In this document: one piece after another, positions 1 to 8,319 of the stretch
Layout: each line of letters begins with the position of its first letter
How positions within the stretch are numbered: position 1 is the first letter of the stretch
Assembly (NCBI RefSeq): GCF_020042665.1
Contig: NZ_CP083376.1
Span: forward strand, 656,001 to 720,000
DNA: 64,000 bases
Direction of reading: 5' to 3'
Origin: Pseudoxanthomonas sp. X-1
Lineage (GTDB): Bacteria; Pseudomonadota; Gammaproteobacteria; Xanthomonadales; Xanthomonadaceae
Made by a program: the position numbers and the translations under genes
The notes under the pieces: generated by a model
Told to the model about the DNA's origin: nothing
What the model saw: only the letters and a program-made list of their open reading frames with translations
The model's database searches: none

Positions 1-513
1 CAGGCTTATGCCGAAGGCATCGGCTGGGGCGATGCCAAGCAGCGCCTGTTCGAGCGGGTCGAGCGCGAGGTCGCGCCGCTGCGCGAGCGCTACGAGACGC
101 TGATCGCCAAGCCCGCGCGCATCGAGGAGATCCTGCGCGACGGCGCGCAGCGGCTGCGGGCGAAGTACGCCACGCCGTTCCTGGGCGAACTGCGCCATGC
201 GGTGGGTCTGCGCGATCTGTCCTCGGTCGCCACGGTGCAGACGCAGGCGGTGACGAAGGCGGCCTTGCCGGTGTTCAAGCAGTACCGCGAGGCCGACGGC
301 AAGTTCTACTTCAAGCTCTCCGATGCGCAGGGCCAGGTGCTGGTGCAGAGCCGCGGCTTCGATGCGCCACGCGATGCGGGACAGCTGGTGGCGGCGATGA
401 AGGGCGCCACCTCGATCGCGGCACTGCCGTCGGCCGACGTCGCACTGTTGGTCCCGCCCGATGAGGTGCTGGCGGCGCTGGCGGCGCTGCGCGAGGCCGC
501 CGCGCAGGCTTGA
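1..513 (+). CDS. trpS: Tryptophan--tRNA ligase, C-terminal part (5' end outside window)
   Basis: Frame 1 is open from the first base to the TGA at 511-513 and encodes the last ~170 residues. The first part (QAYAEGIGWGDAKQRLFERV, then a helical EILRDGAQRLRAKY stretch) matches the C-terminal helical region of class I TrpS, which charges tRNA-Trp in the cytoplasm. After residue ~75 comes an extra domain with KFYFKLSDAQGQVLVQSRGF, resembling the YegP/DUF1508 fold. As far as I know this appendage occurs in xanthomonad TrpS and not in the short E. coli enzyme. The catalytic HIGH and KMSKS motifs lie outside the window. Confidence 0.85.
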   Translation, partial: QAYAEGIGWGDAKQRLFERVEREVAPLRERYETLIAKPARIEEILRDGAQRLRAKYATPFLGELRHAVGLRDLSSVATVQTQAVTKAALPVFKQYREADGKFYFKLSDAQGQVLVQSRGFDAPRDAGQLVAAMKGATSIAALPSADVALLVPPDEVLAALAALREAAAQA

Positions 514-608
514 GGTCCGCGCTTCGGGATCCTGCGACCAAGGCCGCATCGTGCGTGCACGGGGCGCTGCCTAGAATCGCGGCATCCTTCCGATTCGGCG
601 CGCACGCC

Positions 609-1550
609 ATGAGCCAGCACGGCATCCACACCGTCGACACCGCGTTCCAGCGCGATCACTTCGACGCGTGCTATCTGATCGTCGAGCAGGGGCGCGGCGC
701 GTTCGTCGATTGCGGGACCAATCATTCGGTGCCGCTGCTGCTGCAGGCGATCGCGCGGGCCGGGCTGACGCCGGCCGACATCGACTGGGTGCTGGTCACG
801 CACATCCATCTGGACCATGCCGGCGGCGCCGGCCTGCTGCTGCAGCATCTGCCCAACGCCCGGGTCGTGGCGCATCCGCGCGCGGCGCCGCACCTGATCG
901 ACCCCTCGCGCATCATCGCCGGCGCCACCGCGGTGTATGGCGCCGAGGAGATCGAGCGCAGCTACGGTCAGGTGCAGCCGGTGCCGGAGTCGCGCGTGGT
1001 GGTGGCCGAGGATGGCCACGTGGTCGATCACAACGGTCGTCCGCTGCTGTGCCTGGATACGCCGGGCCACGCCCGGCATCACTACTGCGTGTGGGACGCG
1101 CGCAGTGCGTGCTGGTTCACCGGCGACACCTTCGGCCTGTCCTATCGCGAGCTGGATGGCCCGCAGGGGCCCTTCATCCTGCCGACCAGTTCGCCGGTGC
1201 AGTTCGAGCCCGAAGCGCTCAAGCAGTCGATCGCGCGGATGCTCGCCTACGAGCCGCAGGGCATGTATCTGACCCACTACGACCGCGTCGGCCACCGCTA
1301 CGCCGAAGTCGAGAAACTGGCGCAGGATCTGTACGAGCAGATCAATGCGATGGAGGCCTTGGGCCGCGACGCCGACGGCAAGCCGGACCGCCACGCGAAG
1401 CTGCTCGAGGCCCTGTCGACGCTGTACCTGCAGCGCGCCCGCGCGGCGCAGGTGCCGCTCGAGGATGCGCAGATCGAACGCGCGCTGGCGATGGACATCG
1501 AACTCAATGCGCAGGGGCTGGCCTGCTGGTTGGATCGGGAGCGGCGGTGA
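609..1550 (+). CDS. MBL-fold metallo-hydrolase
   Basis: 313-residue metallo-beta-lactamase-fold hydrolase. The metal-binding motif THIHLDHAGG is at about residues 62-71, followed by further ligands in CLDTPGHARHH and FTGDTFG, and a late His in YLTHYD. The ATG at 609 is chosen because the protein then begins MSQHGIHTVDT directly before the fold; the longer in-frame extension back to 510 overlaps trpS and looks non-coding. A TAGAAT hexamer at 572-577 is a plausible -10 box. The C-terminal ~70 residues are helical and of unknown use. The substrate cannot be inferred; glyoxalase II-like or lactonase-like chemistry is possible. Confidence 0.85.
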   Translation: MSQHGIHTVDTAFQRDHFDACYLIVEQGRGAFVDCGTNHSVPLLLQAIARAGLTPADIDWVLVTHIHLDHAGGAGLLLQHLPNARVVAHPRAAPHLIDPSRIIAGATAVYGAEEIERSYGQVQPVPESRVVVAEDGHVVDHNGRPLLCLDTPGHARHHYCVWDARSACWFTGDTFGLSYRELDGPQGPFILPTSSPVQFEPEALKQSIARMLAYEPQGMYLTHYDRVGHRYAEVEKLAQDLYEQINAMEALGRDADGKPDRHAKLLEALSTLYLQRARAAQVPLEDAQIERALAMDIELNAQGLACWLDRERR

Positions 1551-1635
1551 GTGTTGCAAGCCGTGGCGGCAGTGACACCTGGCGGCGACTTCATGTGGGC
1601 ACGATCGAGCCTTGTCGGATCAAGGGAACTCAAGG

Positions 1636-1992
1636 ATGGCCAAGGGCAGGCAGATGACAGGTTGGCACGCGCGGTGGGGTCTGGCGCGCGGTTCCGATGT
1701 GGCGGCCTTCTGGATGGCCATCGCGGTGGTCGGGGCATTGATGGTGCTGGGAATATTGGGCGTACGGACCACCGGCGCGCTGCAGGCCGCTGCGCTGGCG
1801 TGCTTCGCTGCGTCGCTCTGGATCGAGCGCCCACTAGATCGACGGCGGGGGCTGTTGAACATGCGCCTGGGGCAGATTCATGAAGCCTTCGCACAGGGCC
1901 TGTTGCCGCGCATGCCTTTGGCCTCGCGACTGTTATCGATCACAGGCGCGGGACTGTTGCTGATCGCGGTCGTCCGCGCGATCGAAGGATAA
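1636..1992 (+). CDS. Small inner-membrane protein of unknown function
   Basis: 118-residue protein with two hydrophobic segments: residues ~22-50, running into the ALQAAALACFAASLWI stretch, and a C-terminal helix (LLSITGAGLLLIAVVRAIEG). The ATG at 1636 has an AAGG just upstream; an in-frame ATG at 1612 would add eight residues. I recognise no family. It stands alone between the metallo-hydrolase and the convergent SDR gene, so context gives no function. The composition is hydrophobic and coding-like, so it is probably real. Confidence 0.6.
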   Translation: MAKGRQMTGWHARWGLARGSDVAAFWMAIAVVGALMVLGILGVRTTGALQAAALACFAASLWIERPLDRRRGLLNMRLGQIHEAFAQGLLPRMPLASRLLSITGAGLLLIAVVRAIEG

Positions 1993-2002
1993 GTACGCGT
2001 AG

Positions 2003-2761
2003 CTAAGCGCCCAGCGACTGGCCGCCGTCGACGGCCAGGATCTGGCCGGTGATCCAGCGCGCCGCGGGCGAAGCCAGGAAGACGGCGGCGTTGGCGATGT
2101 CCTCCACCGCACCGAACTCGCCGAACGGGATGCGCTCGCGGATGCGCGCGTACAGCGCCGGCTCCTGGGTGCGGCGCTGCTCCCACAGGCCGCCGGGGAA
2201 CTCGATGGAGCCTGGCGCGATGGCGTTGACGCGGATCTTCTCGCGCGCCAGTTCGGTGGCCAGGGTCAGCGTGTAGTAGTTCAGCGCCGCCTTGGCGGTG
2301 GAGTAGGCGGCCGCGCGCGGCGTGGGCACCTGGCCGTTGATCGAGGAGATGTTGAGGATGCTCGGGGAGGCGCTGCGGCGCAGGTGCGGCAGGGCCAGTC
2401 GCGTGCTGCGCACGGCGGACATCAAGTCGACGTCGAAGCCGGCCTGCCAGCTGGCGTCGTCGCTGCCGTGACCGTAGCCGGAGGCGTTGTTGATCAGCAC
2501 GTCGATGCCGCCGAGCGCGCCGGCCGCGGCCTCGATCCAGGCCGCGATCTGCGCGGGATCGGATAGATCGCAGGGCAGGGCGTGCACGGCCAGGCCATGC
2601 CGGGAGAGATCGGCCACCGCGGCCTGCAGCGGCGCCTGGCCGCGCGCGCAGATCGACAGCTGGGCGCCGGCCGCGGCGCAGCCCTGCGCGATGGCCAGGC
2701 CGATGCCGCGGCTGCCGCCGGCCACCAGCACGCGCAGACCCTGCAGGCTGGAAGTGTTCAT
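2003..2761 (-). CDS. SDR family NAD(P)-dependent oxidoreductase
   Basis: 252-residue short-chain dehydrogenase/reductase. The cofactor-binding GGSRGIG motif is near residue 15, followed by INNAS, a catalytic Ser in the SSINGQ stretch, and the YSTAKAALN active site (Tyr-x-x-x-Lys). The C-terminus ILAVDGGQSLGA is typical of classical FabG-like SDRs. The ATG at 2761 is preceded by a GAGG Shine-Dalgarno; a 453-codon open frame extends further upstream but overlaps the divergent DUF6172 gene and has no SDR homology. Substrate unknown. It converges with the small membrane-protein gene at 1992. Confidence 0.88.
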   Translation of the reverse strand: MNTSSLQGLRVLVAGGSRGIGLAIAQGCAAAGAQLSICARGQAPLQAAVADLSRHGLAVHALPCDLSDPAQIAAWIEAAAGALGGIDVLINNASGYGHGSDDASWQAGFDVDLMSAVRSTRLALPHLRRSASPSILNISSINGQVPTPRAAAYSTAKAALNYYTLTLATELAREKIRVNAIAPGSIEFPGGLWEQRRTQEPALYARIRERIPFGEFGAVEDIANAAVFLASPAARWITGQILAVDGGQSLGA

Positions 2762-2896
2762 CGCCTCGTGCTCCTGTTCGAAAACGCCCATGATGCCCCT
2801 GTGCCGGTGAGCGCCGGGGCGGTGGCGATGAAGCGCGGCATTCGCGCAATGGCCCATGGTGGCCTCACAATGCCCGGCCCTCCCGTGGACCATGCC

Positions 2897-3241
2897 ATGC
2901 GCAAGACCTATCACCTGGATATCGAAGGCCGGCATCCCGAGCGCCTGCTGGAGGCGGCCAAGCACGACATCCGCAAGTACCTCAAGCGCGAGCGTCGCAA
3001 GCCGTTGCCGGCCGGCGCGGACATCTGGGATTTCGACGTGCGCTTCGGCCAGGACGAGGCCAGCGCGCAGCCGCTGCCGCTGACCGAGCTCATCCGCACC
3101 ATCGACCAGCATGTCGCCACCGGCGCGGTGCAGTTCTATGTCGAGCTGCTGCGCAAGCCGGGCAACCGCAATGCACGGCCGCGCGGGCGCGACGGTGCGG
3201 CTGCCACGGATGCGGGCGAGGATCTGCACGACGGCGACTGA
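2897..3241 (+). CDS. DUF6172 family protein
   Basis: 114-residue cytoplasmic protein. MRKTYHLDIEGRHPERLLEA at the start, IRKYLKRERRKPLP and DIWDFDVRFGQ in the middle, and AVQFYVELLRKPGN near the end fit the DUF6172 family, whose function is unknown. The ATG at 2897 is chosen because family members start with the MRKT-type sequence. It is transcribed away from the SDR gene. The C-terminal ~15 residues (rich in Arg, Gly, Asp) are variable. Confidence 0.78.
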   Translation: MRKTYHLDIEGRHPERLLEAAKHDIRKYLKRERRKPLPAGADIWDFDVRFGQDEASAQPLPLTELIRTIDQHVATGAVQFYVELLRKPGNRNARPRGRDGAAATDAGEDLHDGD

Positions 3242-3342
3242 AACCGCCGGAAGGCGAGCGCTGGTTGCGGCGACAGGCGGCCATGCGCGGTGAGCGCTGC
3301 GGCGGGGGCTGGCCGGATGCCTGATACCTGGGGCCGATCGTG

Positions 3343-3480
3343 ACGCCCCAGCGTGCTCCCCCACAGAGGCGGGAAGCCAGTGGCTTTGATGCGAGGCGCT
3401 AACGTCCGTGGGTTCCCGCTTTCACGGGAACGACGGCTTCCTGGTCCTGCGCTCTCCGGGTCGTAAGGCGCGCGCGCCAG
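3343..3480. repeat. Degenerate intergenic palindromic repeat
   Basis: This stretch holds GTTCCCGCTTTCACGGGAAC (3413-3432), a perfect hairpin-forming palindrome, preceded by a decayed partner (GCTCCCCCACAGAGGCGGG). The layout resembles 24775-24875: two hairpins of the 'CCCGC-nnn-GCGGG' type in one unit. Such non-coding palindromes are scattered in many proteobacterial genomes. No gene was seen in 3242-3556; the rest is featureless. Confidence 0.5.
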
Positions 3481-3556
3481 GCGGGCCGGCCGACGGTTGA
3501 GGCCGGCGCAGGGGGGCTTCCGCACACTGCCGTCGCTTGCCTGTGGACGAAGAAGA

Positions 3557-4153
3557 TCAGGGCAGGCGCTTGCGCAGCGCCTGCTCGCGCGCGGCGTTTT
3601 CCGCCCGCAGCTGGGCCAGCGGGGCGATGCCGGCGGCTGCGCGTTCCTGGTCGCTGACCGCGCCCTCGCGCACCGCCAGCGTGCACGTCGGCGGGGTGGT
3701 GCGCGCATCGCAGATGGGCTGGGTGCCGTACCACTGCTCGGGTTGCCGGGAGAGCAGCCAGCGATCGGTGGTGGCCGCCGCCAGCCAGCGCAGCTGCGCA
3801 TCGTCCGGCGCCAGGGTGCTGCCCAGGGTCGCCAGCGCATGCGCCAGGGCGTAGTCGTCCCCGGTCAGGCCGTGCTGGAAGATGGTGGCCGCCATGCGGT
3901 AATCCTCGGCGCTGTGCAGCGCGCCGTCGCGGATCATCGCGCGGACCTGCTCGCGGCGCTGGGCGTCGTGCTCGGCCATCGCCTTGGCGGCGGACTTCAG
4001 TGCGCCCGGATCTGTGAGGGTCCGCACCTGGCCGCGTTCGGCCTGATCGGCCTCGTACAGGGCAGCCAGCGAGGGGCCGGGCTGGGACTGGGCTGCCGCG
4101 GCGCCGCAGGCCAGGACGCCGCCGGCCAGCAGGAGGAGTGCACGAAGTCGCAT
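3557..4153 (-). CDS. Exported DUF6624-like protein
   Basis: 198-residue protein with a signal peptide (MRLRALLLLAGGVLACGAAA, likely cut near AAAQS). The mature part contains DYRMAATIFQHG, ALATLGSTLAPDDAQLRWLA and ATTDRWLLSRQPEQWYGTQ. These are the hallmark FQHG, DRWL and YGTQ elements I associate with DUF6624, a family of unknown function. The C-terminal part is charged and helical. The ATG at 4153 gives a clean signal peptide; longer frames do not. A periplasmic location is inferred. Confidence 0.72.
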   Translation of the reverse strand: MRLRALLLLAGGVLACGAAAAQSQPGPSLAALYEADQAERGQVRTLTDPGALKSAAKAMAEHDAQRREQVRAMIRDGALHSAEDYRMAATIFQHGLTGDDYALAHALATLGSTLAPDDAQLRWLAAATTDRWLLSRQPEQWYGTQPICDARTTPPTCTLAVREGAVSDQERAAAGIAPLAQLRAENAAREQALRKRLP

Positions 4154-4258
4154 GGGTCTTCCTTGAGATGGAAGGCGGAGTCTGCCCGGGCCGGGCGCCT
4201 GCCTGCAATGGCGCAGTCCCTCGACCCGCACCGGCGGGCCAAGGGCTGCGGGCACGGA

Positions 4259-5659
4259 TCAGTCCGAATGCGCCAGGTCGTCGATCAGGGCGCGCAGGAA
4301 GCGTGCGGCTTCGCCGCCGGTGCAGGCGCGATGGTCGAAGGTCACCGACAGCGGGATGACCTTGTGCGATTCGAAGCCGCCCATCACCGGTGTCATCTGG
4401 AAGCGCGCGCGCCCGGCCGCGACGATGGCCACGCATGGCGGCACCACGATCGGGGTGGCATAGCGGCCGGCGAACATGCCGAAGTTGGACAGCGAGATGG
4501 TGTAGCCGGTCAGCTCGCTGGCCGGGATCGAGCGCTCCTGCACCTGGGTGCGCAGGCGGTTGACGCCCTCGCGCACGCCGCGCGCGTCCAGGATGTCGGC
4601 ATTGCGCAGGGCGGGCACGAACAGGCCATCGTCGGTGTCCACCGCGATGCCCACGTCCACGTGCGGGTGCAGGGTGCGGGTCAGCGCCTCGCCGTCGAAC
4701 CAAGCGTTCATCGCCGGCACCGCGCGGCAGGCGGCGACGATGCCGCGCACCAGGCGCGCGGTGACGTCCTGGCCCGGCGCCCAGGCCTGGATGTCGGCGT
4801 CGTCGTTGAGCGTGGTGGCCACCACCTTGGCGTGCGCGTCGGCCATGACCCGCGCCATGTTGCGGCGCACGCCCTTGAGCGGCTCGGGCTGGCCGCTGGC
4901 GCCGCTGCCCGGGGGCGAGGTGCGCATCGGCTTGCCGCTGGCCGACAGCGCGGTGCGCATACGGTCCGAGCCCCGCTCGCCCTGGGCAGCGGATTCGGGA
5001 CGTGCAGCGCTCTCTCTGGCGGACGCACCCGCCCCTCCAGTGCCTCTGGCGGTGGGAGCGGAAAGCAACAGCGAAGGATCGGCGGCGGCCTGTTTGACGT
5101 CGGCCATGGTGACCACGCCCTCGGCGCCGGTGGCGCGCACGCGCGCCAGGTCCACGCCCAGCTTGCGCGCCATCGCGCGCACGGCCGGCATCGCCCGGAC
5201 GCCGCCCACGGCGACCGCGGCCTCGGCCTGCACGGCGTCGGAGGACTGCATCGCGCCGACCACCGTGCCGGCGTCGTCGCGTTCGTGATCGAAGCTCTCC
5301 ACCGCCGGTGTCGGCGTGGGCGCCGGCGCGGGCTTGGCAGGCGCGGCAGGCGCGGGCTTGGGCGGGCCGTGGTGATGCCCGGTGTCCTGGCCTTCGGCAC
5401 GCTGCGGCAGGCTGGGATCGGGTTCGAACTGGGCCAGCATGGCGCCGGTCACCACCACCTCGCCGGCGGCGCCGGCCAGCTTGAGCACCTTGCCCGAGAC
5501 CGGCGAAGGCACCTCGACCACGGCCTTGGCCGTCTCCATCGATACCAGCGGTTCGTCCAGGCGCACGATGTCGCCTTCCTTGACGAACCACTCCACGATG
5601 GTCGCATCGGGCAGGCCCTCGCCCAGGTCGGGAAGGTGGAAGGTCTTGCTTTCGCTCAT
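4259..5659 (-). CDS. bkdB: Branched-chain 2-oxoacid dehydrogenase E2 (dihydrolipoamide acyltransferase)
   Basis: 466 residues. Domains in order: lipoyl domain (1-80) with the lipoylated Lys45 in SMETAKAVVEVPSP; an Ala/Pro-rich linker (90-120); an E3-binding domain (~154-190, AMPAVRAMARKLGVDLARVR); and a catalytic acyltransferase domain to the end. The active-site stretch is FDHRACTGGEAARFL: the catalytic His (~443) is present, but the usual HxxxDG reads HxxxTG. The start overlaps the end of the SH3 gene by four bases (ATGA). It ends the operon E1 alpha, E1 beta, SH3, E2, consistent with oxidative decarboxylation of 2-oxoacids from Val, Leu and Ile. A pyruvate-type substrate cannot be excluded. 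Confidence 0.88.
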   Translation of the reverse strand: MSESKTFHLPDLGEGLPDATIVEWFVKEGDIVRLDEPLVSMETAKAVVEVPSPVSGKVLKLAGAAGEVVVTGAMLAQFEPDPSLPQRAEGQDTGHHHGPPKPAPAAPAKPAPAPTPTPAVESFDHERDDAGTVVGAMQSSDAVQAEAAVAVGGVRAMPAVRAMARKLGVDLARVRATGAEGVVTMADVKQAAADPSLLLSAPTARGTGGAGASARESAARPESAAQGERGSDRMRTALSASGKPMRTSPPGSGASGQPEPLKGVRRNMARVMADAHAKVVATTLNDDADIQAWAPGQDVTARLVRGIVAACRAVPAMNAWFDGEALTRTLHPHVDVGIAVDTDDGLFVPALRNADILDARGVREGVNRLRTQVQERSIPASELTGYTISLSNFGMFAGRYATPIVVPPCVAIVAAGRARFQMTPVMGGFESHKVIPLSVTFDHRACTGGEAARFLRALIDDLAHSD

Positions 5660-6012
5660 GGTCGGTTCTCTTGAATCAATTCGATCGCGCGGTCTGGAAT
5701 CCAGCCGCTGCGTCCCTGTGCATCGTGCGCCCACCACCAGCCGGTGTGTTCGCGTTCCAGCGTGATCACATCGCCCGGGTCGGCGTCGAGCTCGCGCGTG
5801 TCGTAGTCCTGCTGGGCGATGGCGGCGCCGGCCTCGTCGATGCGGAAGACATCGGCCGGCATCCAGCCGCCCAGGCCCTGGGCCAGCGTGGCCCAGACGA
5901 AGTCGGGCCACTCGTGGTCGTGCTCGCCCAGCACCGCGCGCTCGCCCCGCGCCACCCGCACCGCCTCGCGCTCGGGCGCGCGATGCCGGGTCACCACGCG
6001 CGCGCGTCGCAT
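5656..6012 (-). CDS. SH3-domain protein inside the dehydrogenase operon
   Basis: 118-residue protein with no signal peptide. Residues ~58-115 (ELDADPGDVITLEREHTGWW, then DAQGRSGWIPDRAIEL) form a bacterial SH3-like barrel with the conserved Trp pair and GWIP turn. The N-terminal half (RVARGERAVLGEHDHEWPDF, then WMPADVF) looks like a second, degenerate SH3 repeat. It lies one base downstream of E1 beta (6014) and overlaps E2 by four bases, so it is co-translated with the complex. A scaffold or regulatory role is a guess from position only. Confidence 0.75.
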   Translation of the reverse strand: MRRARVVTRHRAPEREAVRVARGERAVLGEHDHEWPDFVWATLAQGLGGWMPADVFRIDEAGAAIAQQDYDTRELDADPGDVITLEREHTGWWWAHDAQGRSGWIPDRAIELIQENRP

Positions 6013-6013
6013 G

Positions 6014-7072
6014 TCAGCCGCGCGCCAGCGTGCGCCTGGCCGCCTCGACCACGCGCTGGGCGCTGGGCATGTACTTCATCTCCAGGCGGAACAGCGGCAT
6101 GTGCGTGTCCGGGCCGGTGACGCGCTCGACCGGCGCCAGCAGGTCGTACATGCACTCCTCGGCCAGGCGCGCGGCGATCTCCGCGCCGAAGCCCGCCGTG
6201 CGCGGCGCCTCGTGCACGATCACGCAGCGCCCGGTCTTGGCCACCGACTCGGCGATGGTGTCGAAGTCCAGCGGCGTCAGCGTGGCCACGTCGATCACCT
6301 CGGCGCTGATGCCTTCGGCGGCGAGGGTGTCGGCGGCCTCCAGCGCTTCCTTGACCTGCGCGCCCCAGCTCACCAGCGTCACGTCCGAACCGTCGCGCAG
6401 CACGAAGCACACGTCCAGCGGCAGCGCCTCGCCGTCGTCGGGCACCAGCTCCTTGTACTGGCGGTAGATGCGCTTGGGCTCCATGTAGATCACCGGATCC
6501 GGGTCGCGGATCGCCGCCAGCAGCAGGCCGTAGGCGCGCTGCGGCGAGGACGGCATGACCACGCGCAGGCCGGGCACGTTGGTGAAGATGGATTCGTTGG
6601 CTTCGGAGTGGTGCTCGGGCGCGCGGATGCCGCCGCCCCACGGTACGCGCAGCACCATCGGGCAGTGCAGCCGGCCGCGGGTGCGGTAGCGCAGGCGTGC
6701 GGCGTGACAGATCAGGTGATCGACCATCGGGTAGACGAAGCCGTCGAACTGGGCCTCGGCCACCGGCTTCATGCCCTGCGCGGCCATGCCCACGCTCAGG
6801 CCGGCGATGGTGGTCTCATCCAGTGGCGTGTCCAGGATGCGCTGCGCGCCGAAGCGCTTCTGCAGGCCGGCGGTGGCGCGGAACACGCCGCCGTTGACGC
6901 CCACGTCCTCGCCCAGCACCACCACGGTGGGATCGTGCGTGATTTCCCAGGCCAGGGCCTGGGTGATGGCTTCGATCAGGGTGATCGGCGTGGTGGTCGG
7001 GGTCTCGGCGGTGGGCATCGCGTGGGTCTCGCTGGTCGCCTCGTGCGCGGGCATCGGCTTGTGCTCATCCAT
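6014..7072 (-). CDS. bkdA2: 2-oxoisovalerate dehydrogenase E1 component, beta subunit
   Basis: 352 residues. After a ~28-residue Thr/Glu-rich leader, the protein follows the E1-beta pattern: ITLIEAITQALAWE, VVVLGEDVGVNGGVFRAT, ILDTPLDETTIAGLSVGMA, RVPWGGGIRAPEHHSEANE, then a C-terminal transketolase domain (VIDVATLTPLDFDTI, VIVHEAPRTAGFGAEIAA). With E1 alpha it forms the thiamine-diphosphate heterotetramer that decarboxylates branched-chain 2-oxoacids. It overlaps the alpha-subunit gene by eight bases (7065-7072). The first Met could be one of several near the N-terminus. Confidence 0.9.
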   Translation of the reverse strand: MDEHKPMPAHEATSETHAMPTAETPTTTPITLIEAITQALAWEITHDPTVVVLGEDVGVNGGVFRATAGLQKRFGAQRILDTPLDETTIAGLSVGMAAQGMKPVAEAQFDGFVYPMVDHLICHAARLRYRTRGRLHCPMVLRVPWGGGIRAPEHHSEANESIFTNVPGLRVVMPSSPQRAYGLLLAAIRDPDPVIYMEPKRIYRQYKELVPDDGEALPLDVCFVLRDGSDVTLVSWGAQVKEALEAADTLAAEGISAEVIDVATLTPLDFDTIAESVAKTGRCVIVHEAPRTAGFGAEIAARLAEECMYDLLAPVERVTGPDTHMPLFRLEMKYMPSAQRVVEAARRTLARG

Positions 7073-8180
7073 GGCGCTGCTCCCGGGCGATGGCGTCGGC
7101 GCGCTGCTTCAACAGGTCCGGCGGCGGGTCGGCGTACAGGTAGTCGAACATCGCCTCGACCGGCTGCACCGGCGTGGCCAGATAGGCGTTGACCTCCTCG
7201 TCCACGCGCTGTCCGCACTGCGCTTTCCACACGCTTTCCTGTTCCTCGTCCCACAGGCCCTGCGCGGTCAGCCAGGCGCGCATGCGCGGGATCGGGTCGC
7301 GTTCCCAGGCGGCCTTGACCTCGGCCTCGTCGCGGTAGCGGCGGGCGTCGTCGGCGGTGGTGTGGTCGGACAGGCGATAGGTGACGAACTCCAGCACCGT
7401 GCCGCCCAGGCCGCTGCGCGCGCGCTGCATGGCCTGGTCCATCGCATCGAGCACGGCGATCAGGTCGTTGCCGTCCACCTGCAGGCAGAACAGGCCGCCG
7501 GCCAGGCCCTTCTGCGCCAGTGTCTCGGCGCCGGTCTGCGCCGAGCGTGGCACCGAGATGGCCCAGCCGTTGTTGACCACGCCCAGCACCAGCGGCAGCT
7601 GGTAGGCGCCGGCCGAATTGAGCGCGGCGTAGAAGTCGGTCTTGGACGAACCGCCGTCGCCGCAGGTGCTCACCGCCACGCGGTCTTCGCCGCGCAGCTT
7701 GAACGCCAGCGCCGCGCCGGCCGCATGCAGGCACTGGGTGGAGATCGGCACCGACCAGGAGAAATCCTGGCGCGGCCCCTCGAAATCGTTGCCACGCTCG
7801 TCGCCGCCCCAGTACAGCAGCACCTCGCGCGGCTTCACCCCGCGCATGAACTGCGCGCCGTATTCGCGATAGCTGGGCGCGAACACGTCCTGCGGGCGCA
7901 TGGACGCGCCGATGCCCACATGCGTGGCCTCGTGGCCCAGGCAGGAGGCGTAGGTGCCCAGCTTGCCGGTGCGCTGCAGTGCGATGGACTTGGTGTCGAA
8001 CACGCGCACGAACAGCATCTGCTTGAACAGCTCGACCAGCCGGCCGGTGTCCTTGGCCAGTTCGGGCAGCGGGCGCCCGTTGGAAGTGCCGTCGGGGTTG
8101 AGGTACTGCAGGAATTCGATCTGGAAACTGGCTGCCAGGGGCATGGCATCGTCGGTCTTGCGGGATGTGGACTTCATCAT
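7065..8180 (-). CDS. bkdA1: 2-oxoisovalerate dehydrogenase E1 component, alpha subunit
   Basis: 371 residues from the ATG-ATG pair at 8175-8180; an alternative Met at 8144 and an open frame up to 8261 exist, with no clear Shine-Dalgarno at any of them. The thiamine-diphosphate motif is STCGDGGSSKTDFYAALNSA, then VVNNGWAISVP. Further E1-alpha signatures are GLGGTVLEFVTYRLSDHTTA (phosphorylation-loop-like region) and GHEATHVGIGASM. First gene of the minus-strand operon. The 3' end of the divergently placed region is closed by the terminator at 8264-8297, which belongs to the nuclease gene. Confidence 0.88.
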   Translation of the reverse strand: MMKSTSRKTDDAMPLAASFQIEFLQYLNPDGTSNGRPLPELAKDTGRLVELFKQMLFVRVFDTKSIALQRTGKLGTYASCLGHEATHVGIGASMRPQDVFAPSYREYGAQFMRGVKPREVLLYWGGDERGNDFEGPRQDFSWSVPISTQCLHAAGAALAFKLRGEDRVAVSTCGDGGSSKTDFYAALNSAGAYQLPLVLGVVNNGWAISVPRSAQTGAETLAQKGLAGGLFCLQVDGNDLIAVLDAMDQAMQRARSGLGGTVLEFVTYRLSDHTTADDARRYRDEAEVKAAWERDPIPRMRAWLTAQGLWDEEQESVWKAQCGQRVDEEVNAYLATPVQPVEAMFDYLYADPPPDLLKQRADAIAREQRHG

Positions 8181-8263
8181 AGCCGCGCCATGGTAATGAC
8201 CCGGTGCGGCTTTTCCTTCATGCAGCGCAGCAGCAACCGGTTCCCGTTCACGCCGATTCACGC

Positions 8264-8297
8264 AAAAAAACGCGGCCCATCAAGGGCCGCGTGGGTT
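8264..8297 (-). terminator. Rho-independent terminator of the nuclease gene
   Basis: On the minus strand, CGCGGCCC and GGGCCGCG pair perfectly (8271-8278 with 8284-8291) around a five-base loop, followed by seven T (8270-8264). It begins ~30 bases after the nuclease stop codon. A weaker T-run (TGGGTTTTT) on the other strand could make it bidirectional. Confidence 0.9.
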
Positions 8298-8319
8298 TTT
8301 GCCTGGATGTGTCGCCGAC

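Noticed and set aside
306..1559. 417-codon minus-strand frame opposite the metallo-hydrolase
   Set aside because: Shadow frame; the plus strand has the metal-binding motifs.
3497..5674. 725-codon plus-strand frame opposite the E2 gene
   Set aside because: Antisense shadow in high-GC DNA; E2 and the DUF6624-like gene account for the region.
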